A DNA stretch of 64,000 nt from Marthasterias glacialis (GCA_911728455.2 OU452231.1:19053838-19117837); one strand, 5' to 3'. Numbered from the stretch's first letter, positions 47,218-64,000 are shown. Translations and numbers: made by a program. The notes: generated from the sequence alone by a model not told the origin.

Positions 47218-47985
47218 ATTAAATTTGGTTGAAGATACTTGACGTCAAGTGTCACATTACAGAACAGTGTTGAATGAGATAATGTTGGGTTGACGAAACT
47301 TGACGTCAAGTGTCGCTTTACAGAACAGTGTTAAATGAGATTGTCTTAAAACAGTTTCTATAACAACATTGATGTTTATTGTCAGACTTTTTTTCTGGTT
47401 CCAATGATGAGTGTATTTGGTTGGTTTGAGAAAGTTGTGGCTCAATTCCAGTCGGGTGTGGATCAGTGTTCTTACTATACTAGGAATGTCTCAGGCCTTT
47501 GCGCTTAAGCTTTTTGTAAAGTAGCCCAAGGGGCTAGTAAACTGTGCATTTTACTTGCCCCCAGGAAGTTTTTGTTGCCCAAATGCTAAACATGTATTGT
47601 CATAAATGTATCTTCCTGATACTAATGGTACCTATCACAACCAGTTTAACAGTCTAATGAAGTTACATTCACACAATCAAAAATAAATTAACACATTTCT
47701 AAAATGTATTATTCACATCTGAAAAGGAAGAAGTATGAGCATTATAAACAAGTAAGTAGCCCACAGGGCAAGTTGAGAAGTGGAGTTTACTAGCCCATAA
47801 CAGTTTTTACTAGACAATGTACGCCAGGCTAGTGCTTAGAGTGAGCCCTGTGTCTAGTTGGATTGAAGAAGAACGACTATTTATTACATGGAAAGCTTGA
47901 CGTAATTCACACCCAAATTCCCACTCCCATTCCAGCTCCACCCAGATCTGAGATGTGACAATTTATATTAACAAATTGTCTGAAA
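47218..47985. repeat. Dispersed repeat, downstream copy with an insertion
   Basis: Matches 45238-45620 in block order, but about 360 bases (roughly 47491-47856, with AGTAGCCCAAGGGGCTAGTA near its left edge) interrupt it, and the CTTGACGTCAAGTGTC block is doubled (47238-47330). After the interruption the match resumes at TATTTATTACATGGAAAG. Confidence 0.65.
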
Positions 47986-48082
47986 CATTTCAAAGCCATC
48001 AGATCAGCCAGTAAGATTTTCTCATCATGCTACTATGCTAGTGCATTTATTCCACTTAAAATTAACTTTTGCATGGGTTCTC

Positions 48083-48273
48083 TTCAGTGGCATAACCAGA
48101 CATTTTCAGTGGGGGAGGGGGCAAGCGGGGGCAAAGACGGAATTTGAGGGGGCTTTTTAATGTACTTTAATTCATTTGTATATTTTTTCGAACTCATTTG
48201 TGGGAAAGCAAGAGGGGAGGCAGGGTTTCTGTGCGGGGGCTACCACCCCCCCCTTCCCCTCGGTTACGCCACT
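48083..48273. mobile_element. G-rich MITE with CAGTGGC termini
   Basis: Begins CAGTGGCATAACCAG and ends GGTTACGCCACTG, an imperfect inverted pair. The interior is G-rich on the left and C-rich on the right (CTACCACCCCCCCC). Termini of this form mark widespread non-autonomous DNA elements in animals. Similar C/G-rich segments lie at about 10505-10700 and 56175-56460. Confidence 0.55.
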
Positions 48274-49845
48274 GGTTCTCTTGTTATCATCTACATGCAA
48301 TATGAAAATGTATTATAGAAAAATGTACCCGTATTCAATTCAAGAACCAAAGGTGGAGAACCTGAGGGCAATTTTATACATGTAGAGCTGCTAAGCACAC
48401 AAATTTGCTAAGCACATAAAAATGCCAAAAGCAAAAACAGGGTTACCAGCTGAAAAAAACACCATGCACCTTTTAACTTGGTGTTTGTGACTGGTTAGCC
48501 AAGTGTTTTTGTTGCCCATAGTATTTCGGTGTGGTATTTCTTTAAAATTGAACCCTGAATCAACATAACTTATTTTCTCGCATGTTGGGGGCCAAGCAAT
48601 GGAACTTTTAAATTATAAAGGTTTAACAAAATGTATATTTGTGGGGGCAATACAAAGTTAGGCCGAGCAAAACAATAAAACATGTTTATCATCATGCCTT
48701 TTTGAACAAAATGAGGAAGCCCTCCTCTTTTCAAAATGGCGGCCATACTCATTTTACCCTCCAAGGTGCAGGAACCAGCATAACTTTGCTAAACTACAAA
48801 TTCAGTTGCATTTTTCAACAGAAAAATTTGTTTTTTTTCCCCGGAAATTTTGACAAGGAAAATACCCCGATAAAAAAGCATGCTTGCTCAAAAAGGGAAG
48901 CAGGCGTGGATGCTAAACATGTACACTTTTTTACTTGGCCTTAGTATTTGTACCTGTAAATAAGATTTTTATTTGGTGCTTGTAAAGTAATGTTGTTTTG
49001 CATGTGTAAGTAAGAATGTTTTATTTGTATTCATAAACTGAGTATAGTAATTTATTATAAGTAATTACATGATGAAAAATGAAGGAACATTGTTCAGAAA
49101 TGTGTGTGCTTCATTCATTTAATTTCCTCATGCTTTTTTTGACAGTGTCTAAACTGAGAATCTCTATCAGGAATGCTGGAGCCATATGCAATTGTACGGT
49201 GGCCCACAACTGTCACAGCGAAAGCAAATTTGATTCAGATTCATTTAATGTTATTGTTTTATTTCCTTTTTCTTTTTTAAAAACCCACACAATTATTTCC
49301 GGGCTGTTTGCATCAAGGAAGGGGCGAGGGGAGGGGCAGTCAGATGTGAGATATCATTACATTAATTCAACCTCTCCTACAGAAGGGGTTGGAATAAACA
49401 GGGACAGGGGTCCAGAGAGGGCTATAGTAGTGTTATTTAGTATTAAAGCCAGGAGGGTGGCCTTTGGTATAAATCAAAAATTGTGGTTAACAATTCCACA
49501 AAAAATCCAGCTCCTGCGCCCCCAACCATCATTCATCAATCAGCTACGCACTTTTTAAGGAGACCATCATGTTGGTTCAATGGTCATATAAAAGAGACTA
49601 GCTGGGAAGATGTTTATAAGAGTGTGGGAGATTTAGACTGGTGTCGATTGAACCATCGAGGAAGATAGAACTGATACATGATAATGATACTGATTGTCAT
49701 TATGAAAAAACTTAAAATAGTGTAAACTTGCAGCCTACAGAGCACAGTTACTAGTCTCTATAGTGACAAAGAGATAAAAATAAACAGGCCTCAACTAAAT
49801 ACGGTAAATTTACACACACAAAAACGAGTATGAAGAAAGGCTCAC

Positions 49846-49925
49846 CTTCTTGTCCACATCTGGAGCAAAACTCGTCAGCATTTCCATAGTCGTGCCCGCA
49901 CTCCGCAGTTGCTGCAAAAGGCCAT
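49846..49925 (-). pseudogene. Zinc-ribbon-like exon with a frame break
   Basis: On the minus strand an ATG in strong context (AACATGG, 49925) reads MAFCSNCG and soon stops. In the neighbouring frame the same segment reads ECGHDYGNADEFCSRCGQE up to a GTGAGC donor at 49846/49845. Together these give two CxxCG knuckles with the spacing of a zinc ribbon, but in different frames, so about two bases appear to be missing. Alternatively an acceptor at 49912 makes a phase-0 exon (49911-49846) reading QLRSAGTTMEMLTSFAPDVD. Which reading is right, and which gene it belongs to, is unknown. Confidence 0.35.
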
Positions 49926-50033
49926 GTTTCTAAACATTGTTTTGAAAAACAGTTTCAAACGTGAATGGAATGTCTATCCAATCTCCGTGGTCTCAGACGC
50001 CAGTCTGCTGCCGTGTCTTATGGTTTTCCTCAC

Positions 50034-50257
50034 GAGCTCGGACGGAGTGAATGCAAGGATATGATACTGTAGAAGGAAGATAAGACACGTGGTATAAACA
50101 TAAAACTCAAAAAGGCTGCGCGTGGAAGTGCGCCCGCTGTTGTCTGGCAAGTTAAAACCAAAGATGGTGCGATAAATACTATGGAAAAACTTAAGCCAAA
50201 CGATCCCACCAACAAGAAAAAAGGTGATGGCAGATCGACAATTTGGTGTTCGGCCAT
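50034..50257 (-). CDS. Possible first coding exon of an unidentified membrane protein
   Basis: An ATG in good context (GCAATGG, 50257) starts MAEHQIVDLPS. One base out of register, a frame runs on with membrane-protein character (AITFFLVGGIVWLKFFHSIY, then FEFYVYTTCLIFLLQYHILA) to a GTGAGG donor at 50034/50033 in phase 0. The two frames join only if one base is missing near 50222. The phase-0 end would fit the exon reading QLRSAGTTME at 49911-49846. No family recognised, and chance open frames cannot be excluded. Confidence 0.3.
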
Positions 50258-51596
50258 TGCTCCAATAATTCTCGGGAAAATGTAATATTCAATTATTTTC
50301 GTTTTGTTCCTTAATTTCCCTTTCCTTTTTCTTTGTTGCAAAGACAGAAAGGTAAGGCGAAATATATGGGAAAATGATTGATTGCGAAACGACTGGAACA
50401 TCGATGTATCAACAACAAAAATCACCTTTAAGTTTTGTTTGTTTGTTTGTTAACAAAACTGTGAGAACTGTACATTAATTTGAGTAAAATAACATGATAT
50501 GATAAATGGCATAACATAATTTAAATAACGTTAGTTCGTTTTTTCGTTATTTCGTTATAAAAAAAATAATCAAAATTGTACTATGTTTTCTCATATACCT
50601 CCCACTGCGGATCAAATGGCTGACTTAAATATGGAAAACATTCTGGCTGTACCAAGGTAACAAAATGAAAATTTCAATTATAAACTATTGATTAAGAGTG
50701 ATAATTGAAGTTCATCTTTTTTTTTAAACGGGTAGACGTACCAGCATATTTTTTAATTGAAATGTGCACACAGCGACAGAGATAAAAACCAGAATTTACA
50801 CAGAGTTTATTGAGAAGCCCATATGGTCGTGTTAACTGTTAGAACAATTGTAAATTGTTGTAAAGATTCGTCGCCTTTTGGTATTGTTAATTTTTTTTTA
50901 TCGAAAAGCCGTATAAGACAGGCAACTTTTTGGACTGCGATGGATTTGGGTAGGTAGTAGTTAAACCACATCTCTTATGATTAAACACAAATCAGTATTT
51001 AATACTTCAATGTTAAACACATTGACGTTGGAACGGTTGCATGCATCAAGTTATGATTACAACTCATTTTAGATGTTCAAAAACACTGGATATAGGTTTT
51101 TTACGCTACAAACGTCAGAGAAAATGTATTCACTTATTTATATTTAACATTATTTTTTTTACAAATTGTTTATAAATGGACTTCAATTTATAAGTTTGTA
51201 TATTCTGTCGGTTTCGCATGGGTTGTAAATCCTGGTGAGCGTGGAGGATTTGTTTCCATCTTAATTTATTAGGATAAGTAATTTTAGGCACATATCATCT
51301 ACGCATAATTTTCAATCTATGAGAAAAAAATGGATAGTTCTTTAAAACATAAATGCAAGATAACAAAAGGTCACAAACTTGTCTCCGAACGACGTTCGCT
51401 GTGTTCTTTCCAATATATACGAAATAAACGTAATGTACTGTAATAGAGCCAACGTAATTACGTAATAGGGGCAACGTAGTTACATACGAAATTTATCTTG
51501 GTGAGTGTGACGTAATTTTCAAAATAATCCCCCATGCTCAATATGGCGATTGACGTTAATATTTACTTGTGATTCTCAGGTACACTGGGCCACTTG

Positions 51597-56948
<5,352 letters not shown>

Positions 56949-58485
56949 TTTGGGGGGAATATTAATCAGTTTGCAAAGTGGTAATTCACATGAATACAGT
57001 CTAGATAAATGCAGAATTACATTCTGAGACATAAACTCGCCAGTCTCATAAAAATCTAGGGCAACGATCGAGCTCCAAGGTTGATATCTTCGTAAAGCCC
57101 AAGCATGGTTGACTGTTAAAAGTGAAATGACCAAATGGCACATGACAATTTCAAGTCAATGTCAATACTCATATCACAATATTTATATCCATACTTCATG
57201 AAAATTTCTAAACAATAACAACCCAACAAATTGAATTAAAGAATAATATACAAAATTAGAAAGTCATATATTTTTTACTGGTTGTTATTAAAGGGAAACT
57301 TTTGAATATTTTCGTAATGCAAAGGTGTAGAAGTGGTTTACAAAAACACGTTTGTGAATGCGTTTTAGTTTAAATGTTTTCTATATATAATCTGGCCGAC
57401 CGACCGACGGACCGACCGACCGACCGACCGACCGACTGACCAACCAACCAACTCACCAGCAACAGTTAGAGAGCCGACTCAGTTGACGGTAGTGAAGATA
57501 AATATTGAAAAAACAAAACAAAAAAAAAAACAAAAAAAAACACCACTGATCCGTCGTCTAGCTAAAATGTTAAGAGCAAAAATTGAACCACCACGTGCCC
57601 TCTATGCAGATGATAACAAAAACAAACTGACATTTAACCAATAGCATCATTAACTGTCTTATTTTTCCAAACCACTACATCTCCACTGTAAATCCAACAG
57701 CAATTTAGTGGCTTGAAGGCCAAAAGCAATTAATTTTAATGACAGAAGTCATTTCTAAATCGGCCAACGGAAAAATTAAGGCAGGCTATAATATGCTAGT
57801 AATTAGGTGAATCCCCCACTACTGGAGCTTCAATTACAGGAAGGGAGGAGGAAGACACCAGAGTATTCGCTCCGATATTTCGACGATTCCGGAAGCGAGT
57901 ATTTGGGTTAACGATTCGGAACGGGGCACCGGTTGGAAAAGTCCACCACGGAGAGAAGAAAACAACCACCGTCTAAATAACTCCTCGCGGGCATTTTAGG
58001 CGGCCAGTACGAGGTAGAACAGAGTCAATCACCTCATACTAGGACACAATGATCCTTAGACCGTCGCTTTGAAGACAGTAGGTATAAAGCATTAATGACA
58101 TTGAAAACAGTAACTCATTTCAAAGCATTAATGAGTATTCAACAACAAAGGGACAAAATGAATCAGAAAGAGTTCGGAATGTTAAAACCCTCAGGCTTTA
58201 CACTAATTTTCCCAGGCTTAGATTGTCCAAGCACTCAAGTTTTTTTTGTGAGGCAAGATTTCTGACAGCTGTTCTGTCAACTTGATGCGGTCATGTCGAA
58301 CCCATTTTGAGTGTGTACAGCGTTGCGATTTACGGATACAATCTCTTTGAACGTCATGCATCCTGAAAATAACAAACTGGGCCAGCAAACATTTCGCGGC
58401 CGTGTTGAGGAAGTTGTATATTAATGTCCCTCTGAACACTTTATAAACTCCTCGCCCCAAAAAAGATTTCCTTCAGGCAATACAT
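56949..58485. other. Intergenic region between the S8 gene and the satellite array
   Basis: Holds the S8 gene 3' end with a possible ATTAAA signal at 57235-57240, a (CGAC)n microsatellite (57395-57452) and an A-rich stretch near 57507-57540. No exon or known element is visible in the remaining approximately 900 bases. Confidence 0.5.
57395..57452. repeat. (CGAC)n tetranucleotide microsatellite
   Basis: About fourteen imperfect CGAC/CAAC units in a row. They are GC-rich against an AT-rich background. Confidence 0.9.
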
Positions 58486-59756
58486 CATTTATTTAATGTA
58501 AAGGGAGCGGGGCTGCTCCGAATGCGCTTCAAACGCCTGTCTAATGGAACTTTTGTACACGAAGCTGAAACAGAGTGAAAACAAGACTTAGCAACGGCTC
58601 TATTTCCCACAGTATTGGCGGGAAACTGACAAGTCTGACACTGTTGGAAAGCCCTGCTCATGGGCTTTCCGAAAATGCCAATCTTGTGGCCAATAGTAAG
58701 GAGGCCAGGGACAGCGGAGTGAGGACACCCCGAGGATGTCCAGTGCATACGGCCATGCTGTGTGTACGTCAACAACAGCCAAAACCGCTACTGCGTGCTG
58801 GACCAAAGCCAGCAAAAAACCCCCCCCAAAAACCAAAAGAAGTCGGCAGCGCCACGGCCAATAACTCCACAAATAATGGGGATAGAGAGAAATGTCTTGT
58901 ACCTGCAGGTAGCTGCCTTAGTCCTGCATCCAGAAATTTGGTTTTCCCGGCCAGCCAGGGCCATCTTCCGCCTTGAAACCACCAGGGAGCGGGGATGCTC
59001 CGAATGCGCTTAAAACGCCTGTCTTATGGCACTTTTGTACTCGAAGCTGTAATAGAGTGAAAACAAGACTTAGCAACGGCTCTATCTCCCAGAGTATTGG
59101 CGGAAAATTGACAAGTCTGACATTGTTGGAAAGCCCTGCTCATGGGCTTTCCAAAATGCCGGTCTTGGGGCTGCAGGATAAACACCCCGAGGATGTCCAG
59201 TGCATACGGCCATGCTGTGTGTACGTCAACAATAGCAAAGGCCGGTGTGCTACACCAAAGCCAGCAAAAAAAGAAAAAAACCGCCAAAAAAAGAAGTCGG
59301 CAGCGCCTCGGCCAATAACTCCAGAAATAATGGGGCTAGAGAGAAATTTCTTTTACCTGAAGGTAGCTGCCATAGTCCTGCATCCTAAAATTTGGTTTTC
59401 CCGGCCAGCCAGGGCCATCTTCCGCCTTGAAATCACCAGAGAGAGGGGCTGCTCCGAATGAGCTTCAATCGCCTGTCTAATGGCACTTTTGTACACAAAG
59501 CTGTAATAGAGTGAAAACAAGACTTAGCAACGGCTCTATCTCCCAAAGTATTGGCGGGAAACTGAAAAGTCTAACACTGCTTGAAAGCCCTCCTCAAGCG
59601 CATTCCGAAAATGCCGGTCTTTGGGCTGCGGGATAAGCAGAGAGGATGCCAGGGACCGCGGAGTGAGGACAACTATAGGATGTCCAGTGCATACGGCCAA
59701 GCTGCGTGTCCGCCAACAATAGCCAAGGCCGCTTTGTGTGTGTGCTGGACCTAAGC

Positions 59757-59787
<31 letters not shown>

Positions 59788-62700
59788 CGCCGAAAAAAGA
59801 AGTCGGCAGCGCCACGGCCAATAACTCCAGAAATAATGGGGCTAGAGAGAAATTTCTTGTACCTGCAGGTAGCTGACATAGTCTGGCATCAGAAAAGTTG
59901 GTTTTCCCGGCCGGCCAGGGCCATCTTCCGCCTTGAAAACACCAGGGAGCGGGGCTGCTCCGAATGTGCTTTAAACGCCTGTCTAAGGGCACTTTTGTAC
60001 ACGAAGCTGTAACAGAGTAAAAACAAAACTTAGCAACGGCTCTATCTCCCTAAGTATTGGCGGGAAACTGAAAGGTCTGACACTGTTGGAAAGCCCTGCT
60101 CAAGGGCTTTCCAAAAATGCCGGTCTTTGGGCTGCTGGATAAGCAGGGAGGATGCCAGGGACCGCGGAGTGAGGACACCCCTAGGATGTCCAGTGCATAC
60201 GGCCATGCTGCGTGTACGTCAACAATAGCCAAGGCAGCTGTGTGTGTTTTGGACTGAAGCCAGAAAAAAACCCTCAAAATAAGAAGTCTCTATTTTGTAC
60301 GTAAACAATAGTCAATGCCGCTACGTGTGTGCTGGACTGAAAATAGAAAAAAAAACACCGAAAAAAGAAGTCGGCAGCGCCACGGCCAATAACTCTAGAA
60401 ATAATGGGGCTAGAGAGAAATTTCTTGTACCTGCAGGTAGCTGCCATAGTCCTGCATCCGAAAATCCAGTTTTCCGTGCCAGCCAGGGCCATCTTCCGCC
60501 TTGGAACCAGCAGGGAGCGGGGCTGCTCCGAATGCGCTTCAAACGCCTGTCTAATGGCACTTTTGTACACGAAGCTGTAACAGAGTGAAAACAAGACTTA
60601 GCAACTGCTCTATCTCCCAAAGTATTGGCGGAAAACTGACAATTCTGACACCGTAGAAAGCCCTGCTCATGGGCTTTCCGAAAATGCCGGTTTTTGGGTT
60701 GTGGGATAAACAGGGAGGATGCCAGGGACCGCAGAGTGAGGACACCCCGAACATGTCCAGTGGATACGGCCATGCTCTGTGTACGTAAACAATAGGCAAG
60801 GCCGCTACATGTGTGCTGGACTGAAGCCAGCAAAAAAAAAAAAAAAAAAAAAAAAACGCCGAAAAAAGAAGTCGGCAGCGCCACAGTCAATAACTCCAGA
60901 AATAATGGGGCTAGAGAGAAATTTCTTGTACCTGCGGGTAGCTGCCATAGTCCTGCATCCGAAAATTTAGGTGTCTCGGCCAGCCAGGGCCATCTTCCGC
61001 CTTGAAACCACCAGGGAGCGGGGCTGCTCCGAATGCGCTTCAAACGCCCGTCTAATGGCACTTTTGTACACGAAGCTGAAACAAAGTGAAAACAAGACTT
61101 AGCAACTGCTCTATCTCCAAAAGTATTGGCGGAAAACTGACAAGTCTGACACTATTGGAAAGCCCTGCTCATGGGCTTTCCGAAAATGCCGGTCTTGGGT
61201 TTGTGTGCTAAACAGAGAGGATGCCAGGGACCTCGGAGTGAGGACACCCCGAAGATGTCCAGTGCATACAGCCATGCTCTGTGTACGTAAACAATAGGCA
61301 AGGCCGCTACATGTGTGCTGGACTGAAGCCAGCAAAAAAAAAAAAAAAAAAAAACGCCGAAAAAAAAGTCGGCAGCGCCACAGCCAATAACTCCAGAAAT
61401 AATGGGGCTAGAGAGAAATTTCTTGTACCTGCAGGTAGCTGCCATAGTCCTGCATCCAAAAATTTGATTTTCCCGGCCAGCCAGGGCCATCTGCCGCCTT
61501 GAAACTACCAGGGAGCGGGGCTGCTCCTAATGCGCTTCAAACGCCTGTCTAATGGCACTTTTGTACACGAAGCTGTAACAGAGTGAAAACAAGACTTAGC
61601 AACTGCTCTATTCCCAAAGTATTGGCGGAAAACTGACAAGTCTGACACTATTGGAAAGCCCTGCTCATGGGCTTTCCGAAAATGCCGGTCTTGGGTTTGT
61701 GTGCCAAACAGACAGGATGCCAGGGACCGCGGAGTGAGGACACCCCGAAGATGTCCAGTGCATACGGCCATGCTCTGTGTACATAATCAATAGGCAAGGC
61801 CGCCACATGTGTGCTGGACTGAAGCCAGCAAAAAAAAAAAAAAACGCCGAAAAAAGAAGTCGGCAGCGCCGCAGCCAATAACTCCAGAAATAATGGGGCT
61901 AGAGAGAAATTTCTTGTACCTGCAGGTAGCTGCCATAGTCCTGCATCCGAAAATTTGGTTTTCCCGGCCAGCCAGGGCCATCTTCCGCCTTGAAACCACC
62001 ATGGAGCGGGGCTGCTCCGAATGCGCTTCAAACGCCCGTCTAATGGCACTTTTGTACACGAAGCTGAAACAGAGTGAAAGCAAGACTTAGAAACTGCTCT
62101 ATCTCCCACAGTATTTGCGGAAAACTGACAAGTCTGACACTATTGGAAAGCCCTGCTCATGGGCTTTCCGAAAATGCCGGTCTTGGGGTTGTGGGATAAA
62201 CAGGGAGGATGCCAGGGACCGCGGAGTGAGGACACCCCGAAGATGTCCGGTGCATACTGCCATGCTCTGTGTACGTAAACAATAGGCAACGCCACTACAT
62301 GTGTGCTGGACTGAAGCCAGCAAAAAAAAAAAAAAAAAAAACGCCGAAAAAAAAGTCGGCAGCGCCACAGCCAATAACTCCAGAAATAATGGGGCTAGAG
62401 AGAAATTTCTTGTACCTGCAGGTAGCTGCCATAGTCCTGCATCCGAAATTTTGGTTTTCCCGGCCAGCCAGGGCCATCTTCCGCCTTGAAACCACCAGGG
62501 AGCGGGGCTGCTCCGAATGCGCTTCAAACGCCCGTCTAATGGCACTTTTGTACACGAAGGTGAAACAGAGTGAAAACAAGACTTAGCAACTGCTCTATCT
62601 CCCAAAGTAATGTCGGAAAACTGACAAGTCTGACACTATTGGAAAGCCCTGCTCATGGGCTTTCCGAAAATGCCGGTCTTGGGGTTGTGGGATAAACAGG

Positions 62701-64000
62701 GAGGATGCCAGGGACCGCGGAGTGAGGACACCCCGAAGATGTCCAGTGCATACGGCCATGCTCTGTGTACGTAAACAATAGGCAAGGCCGCTACATGTGT
62801 GCTGGACTGAAGCCAGCAAAAAAAAAAAACGCCGAAAAAAGAAGTCGGCAGCGCCACAGCCAATAACTCCAGAAATAATGGGGCTAGAGAGAAATTTCTT
62901 GTACCTGCAGGTAGCTGCCATAGTCCTGCATCCGAAAATTTGGTGTACCCGGCCAGCCAGGGCCATCTTCCGCCTTGAAACCACCAGGGAGCGGGGCTGC
63001 TCCGAATGCGCTTCAAACGCCTGTCTAATGGCACTTTTGTACACGAAGCTGTAACAGAGTGAAAACAAGACTTAGCAACTGCTCTATCTCCCACAGTAAT
63101 GGCGGAAAACTGACAAGTCTAACACTATTGGAAAGCCCTGCTCATGGGCTTTCCGAAAATGCCGGTCTTGGGGTTGTGGGATAAACAGGGAGGATGCCAG
63201 GGACCGCGGAGTGAGGACACCCCGAAGATGTCCAGTGCATACGGCCATGCTCTGTGTACGTAAACAATAGGCAAGGCCGCTACATGTGTGCTGGACTGAA
63301 GCCAGCAGAAAAAAAAAAAAACGCCGAAAAAAGAAGTCGGCAGCGCCACAGCCAATAACTCCAGAAATAATGGGGCTAGAGAGAAATTTCTTGTACCTGC
63401 AGGTAGCTGCCATAGTCCTGCATCCGAAAATTTGGTTTTCCCGGCCAGCCAGGGCCATCTTCCGCCTTGAAACCACCAGGGAGCGGGGCTGCTCCGAATG
63501 CGCTTCAAACGCCTGTCTAATGGCACTTTTGTACACAAAGCTGTAACAGAGTGAAAACAAGACTTAGCAACTGCTCTATCTCCCAAAGTATTGGCGGAAA
63601 ACTGACAAGTCTGACACTATTGGAAAGCCCTGCTCATTGGCTTTCCGAAAATGCCGGTCTTTAGGTTGTGGGATAAACAGGGAGGATGCCAGGGACCGCG
63701 GAGTGAGGACACCCCGAAGATGTCCAGTGCATACGGCCATGCTCTGTGTACGTAAACAATAGGCAGGGCCGCTACATGTGTGCTGGACTGAAGCCAGCAA
63801 AAAAAAAAAAAAAAAAAAAACGCCGAAAAAAGAAGTCGGCAGCGCCACAGCCAATAACTCCAGAAATAATGGGGCTAGAGAGAAATTTCTTGTACCTGCA
63901 GGTAGCTGCCATAGTCCTGCATCCGAAAATTTGGTTTTCCCGGCCAGCCAGGGCAATCTTTCGCCTTGAAACCACCAGGGAGCGGGGCTGCTCCGAATGC
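58486..64000. repeat. Tandem satellite array, roughly 490-bp monomer, more than 11 units
   Basis: The landmark GCTGCTCCGAATG (with variants) recurs at 58512, 58994, 59448, 59954, 60522, 61023, 61520, 62011, 62507, 62996, 63488 and 63987: spacings of 454-568 on the left, settling to 489-499 on the right. Every monomer has an A-run of variable length after GAAGCCAGC, then CGCCGAAAAAAGAAGTCGGC, and a stem GGAAAGCCC / GGGCTTTCC around a 7-base loop. Left units are diverged, while the last four or five are nearly identical. The array runs off the window. Minus-strand open frames of 150-246 codons are present in most units but are made of repeated sequence without a conserved start; I do not regard them as genes. 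No similarity to rRNA or snRNA is visible. Confidence 0.92.

Larger units (their letters stand above)
47124..51596. other. Intergenic region between SERAC1 and the S8 peptidase
   Basis: Contains a possible SERAC1 poly(A) signal (ATTAAA at 47218-47223), a repeat duplicating SERAC1 intron 13 sequence (47218-47985), a G-rich element with CAGTGGC-type ends (48083-48273), two coding-like minus-strand segments (49846-49925 and 50034-50257), and AT-rich DNA to 51596. Nothing else is recognised. Confidence 0.5.

Noticed and set aside
49079..49558. 159-codon plus-strand frame in the SERAC1 to S8 interval
   Set aside because: No domain, no splice context, and mixed low-complexity segments; probably chance.
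60321..61061. 246-codon minus-strand open frame in the satellite array
   Set aside because: It spans about one and a half monomers, repeats its own sequence, crosses the variable A-run and has no conserved start; similar frames occur in both directions of most monomers.
58486..64000. 5S rRNA or snRNA tandem cluster
   Set aside because: The period fits such clusters, but I see no 5S internal control region or snRNA core; the CATACGGCCAT word resembles 5S only over a few bases.
58486..64000. CRISPR-like repeat array
   Set aside because: Units are about 490 bases and fully homologous, without repeat-spacer structure, and the DNA is eukaryotic.

Overview
This window is animal nuclear DNA. Genes are split into short exons (53-242 nt inside coding sequence) with GT-AG introns, and the DNA between them is AT-rich and full of short inverted-repeat elements, tRNA-derived SINE pieces and microsatellites. 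The gene set (MAK16, the ciliary gene CFAP99, SERAC1, a secreted proteinase K-type subtilase) and the repeat style suggest a marine deuterostome invertebrate, most likely an echinoderm. I cannot fix the class from sequence alone. There are no bacterial operons, CRISPR arrays, rRNA genes or functional-looking tRNA genes.

Layout. 1-9.85 kb holds no recognisable coding exon, only duplicated inverted-repeat DNA. An acidic first coding exon of an unidentified minus-strand gene lies at 9855-9981. MAK16 (minus, 7 coding exons, 291 aa) runs from 20386 to 12110; its first intron is packed with long palindromes, one of them interrupted by an 836-bp element with a TAA target duplication. CFAP99 (minus, 14 coding exons, 664 aa) runs from 34377 to 24124, with a probable non-coding first exon ending at 36436. 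SERAC1 (plus, about 16 coding exons, about 718 aa) runs from 38066 to 47123, with a probable non-coding first exon ending at 36753. CFAP99 and SERAC1 are head to head across a compact promoter with two CCAAT boxes near 36.6 kb. Around 49.8-50.3 kb are two coding-like minus-strand segments with frame conflicts. A complete secreted S8 peptidase (plus, 8 exons, 396 aa, all catalytic residues present) occupies 51597-56948. From about 58.49 kb to the end is a tandem array of a roughly 490-bp satellite, with old diverged monomers at its left edge and near-identical monomers on the right.

The genes do not form a pathway: MAK16 serves 60S ribosome assembly, CFAP99 motile cilia, SERAC1 phospholipid handling at mitochondria-ER contacts, and the subtilase extracellular proteolysis. 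The most unusual material is in the repeats. A palindromic mobile-element family carries paired CTCF-like motifs in three full copies (22.9, 31.9 and 39.2 kb) plus one decayed copy (55.5 kb). There is also a hammerhead-ribozyme-like core of the Penelope type at 26.1 kb, an element with reiterated 16-bp subterminal motifs at 35.3-35.9 kb, and the satellite array with its visible homogenisation gradient.
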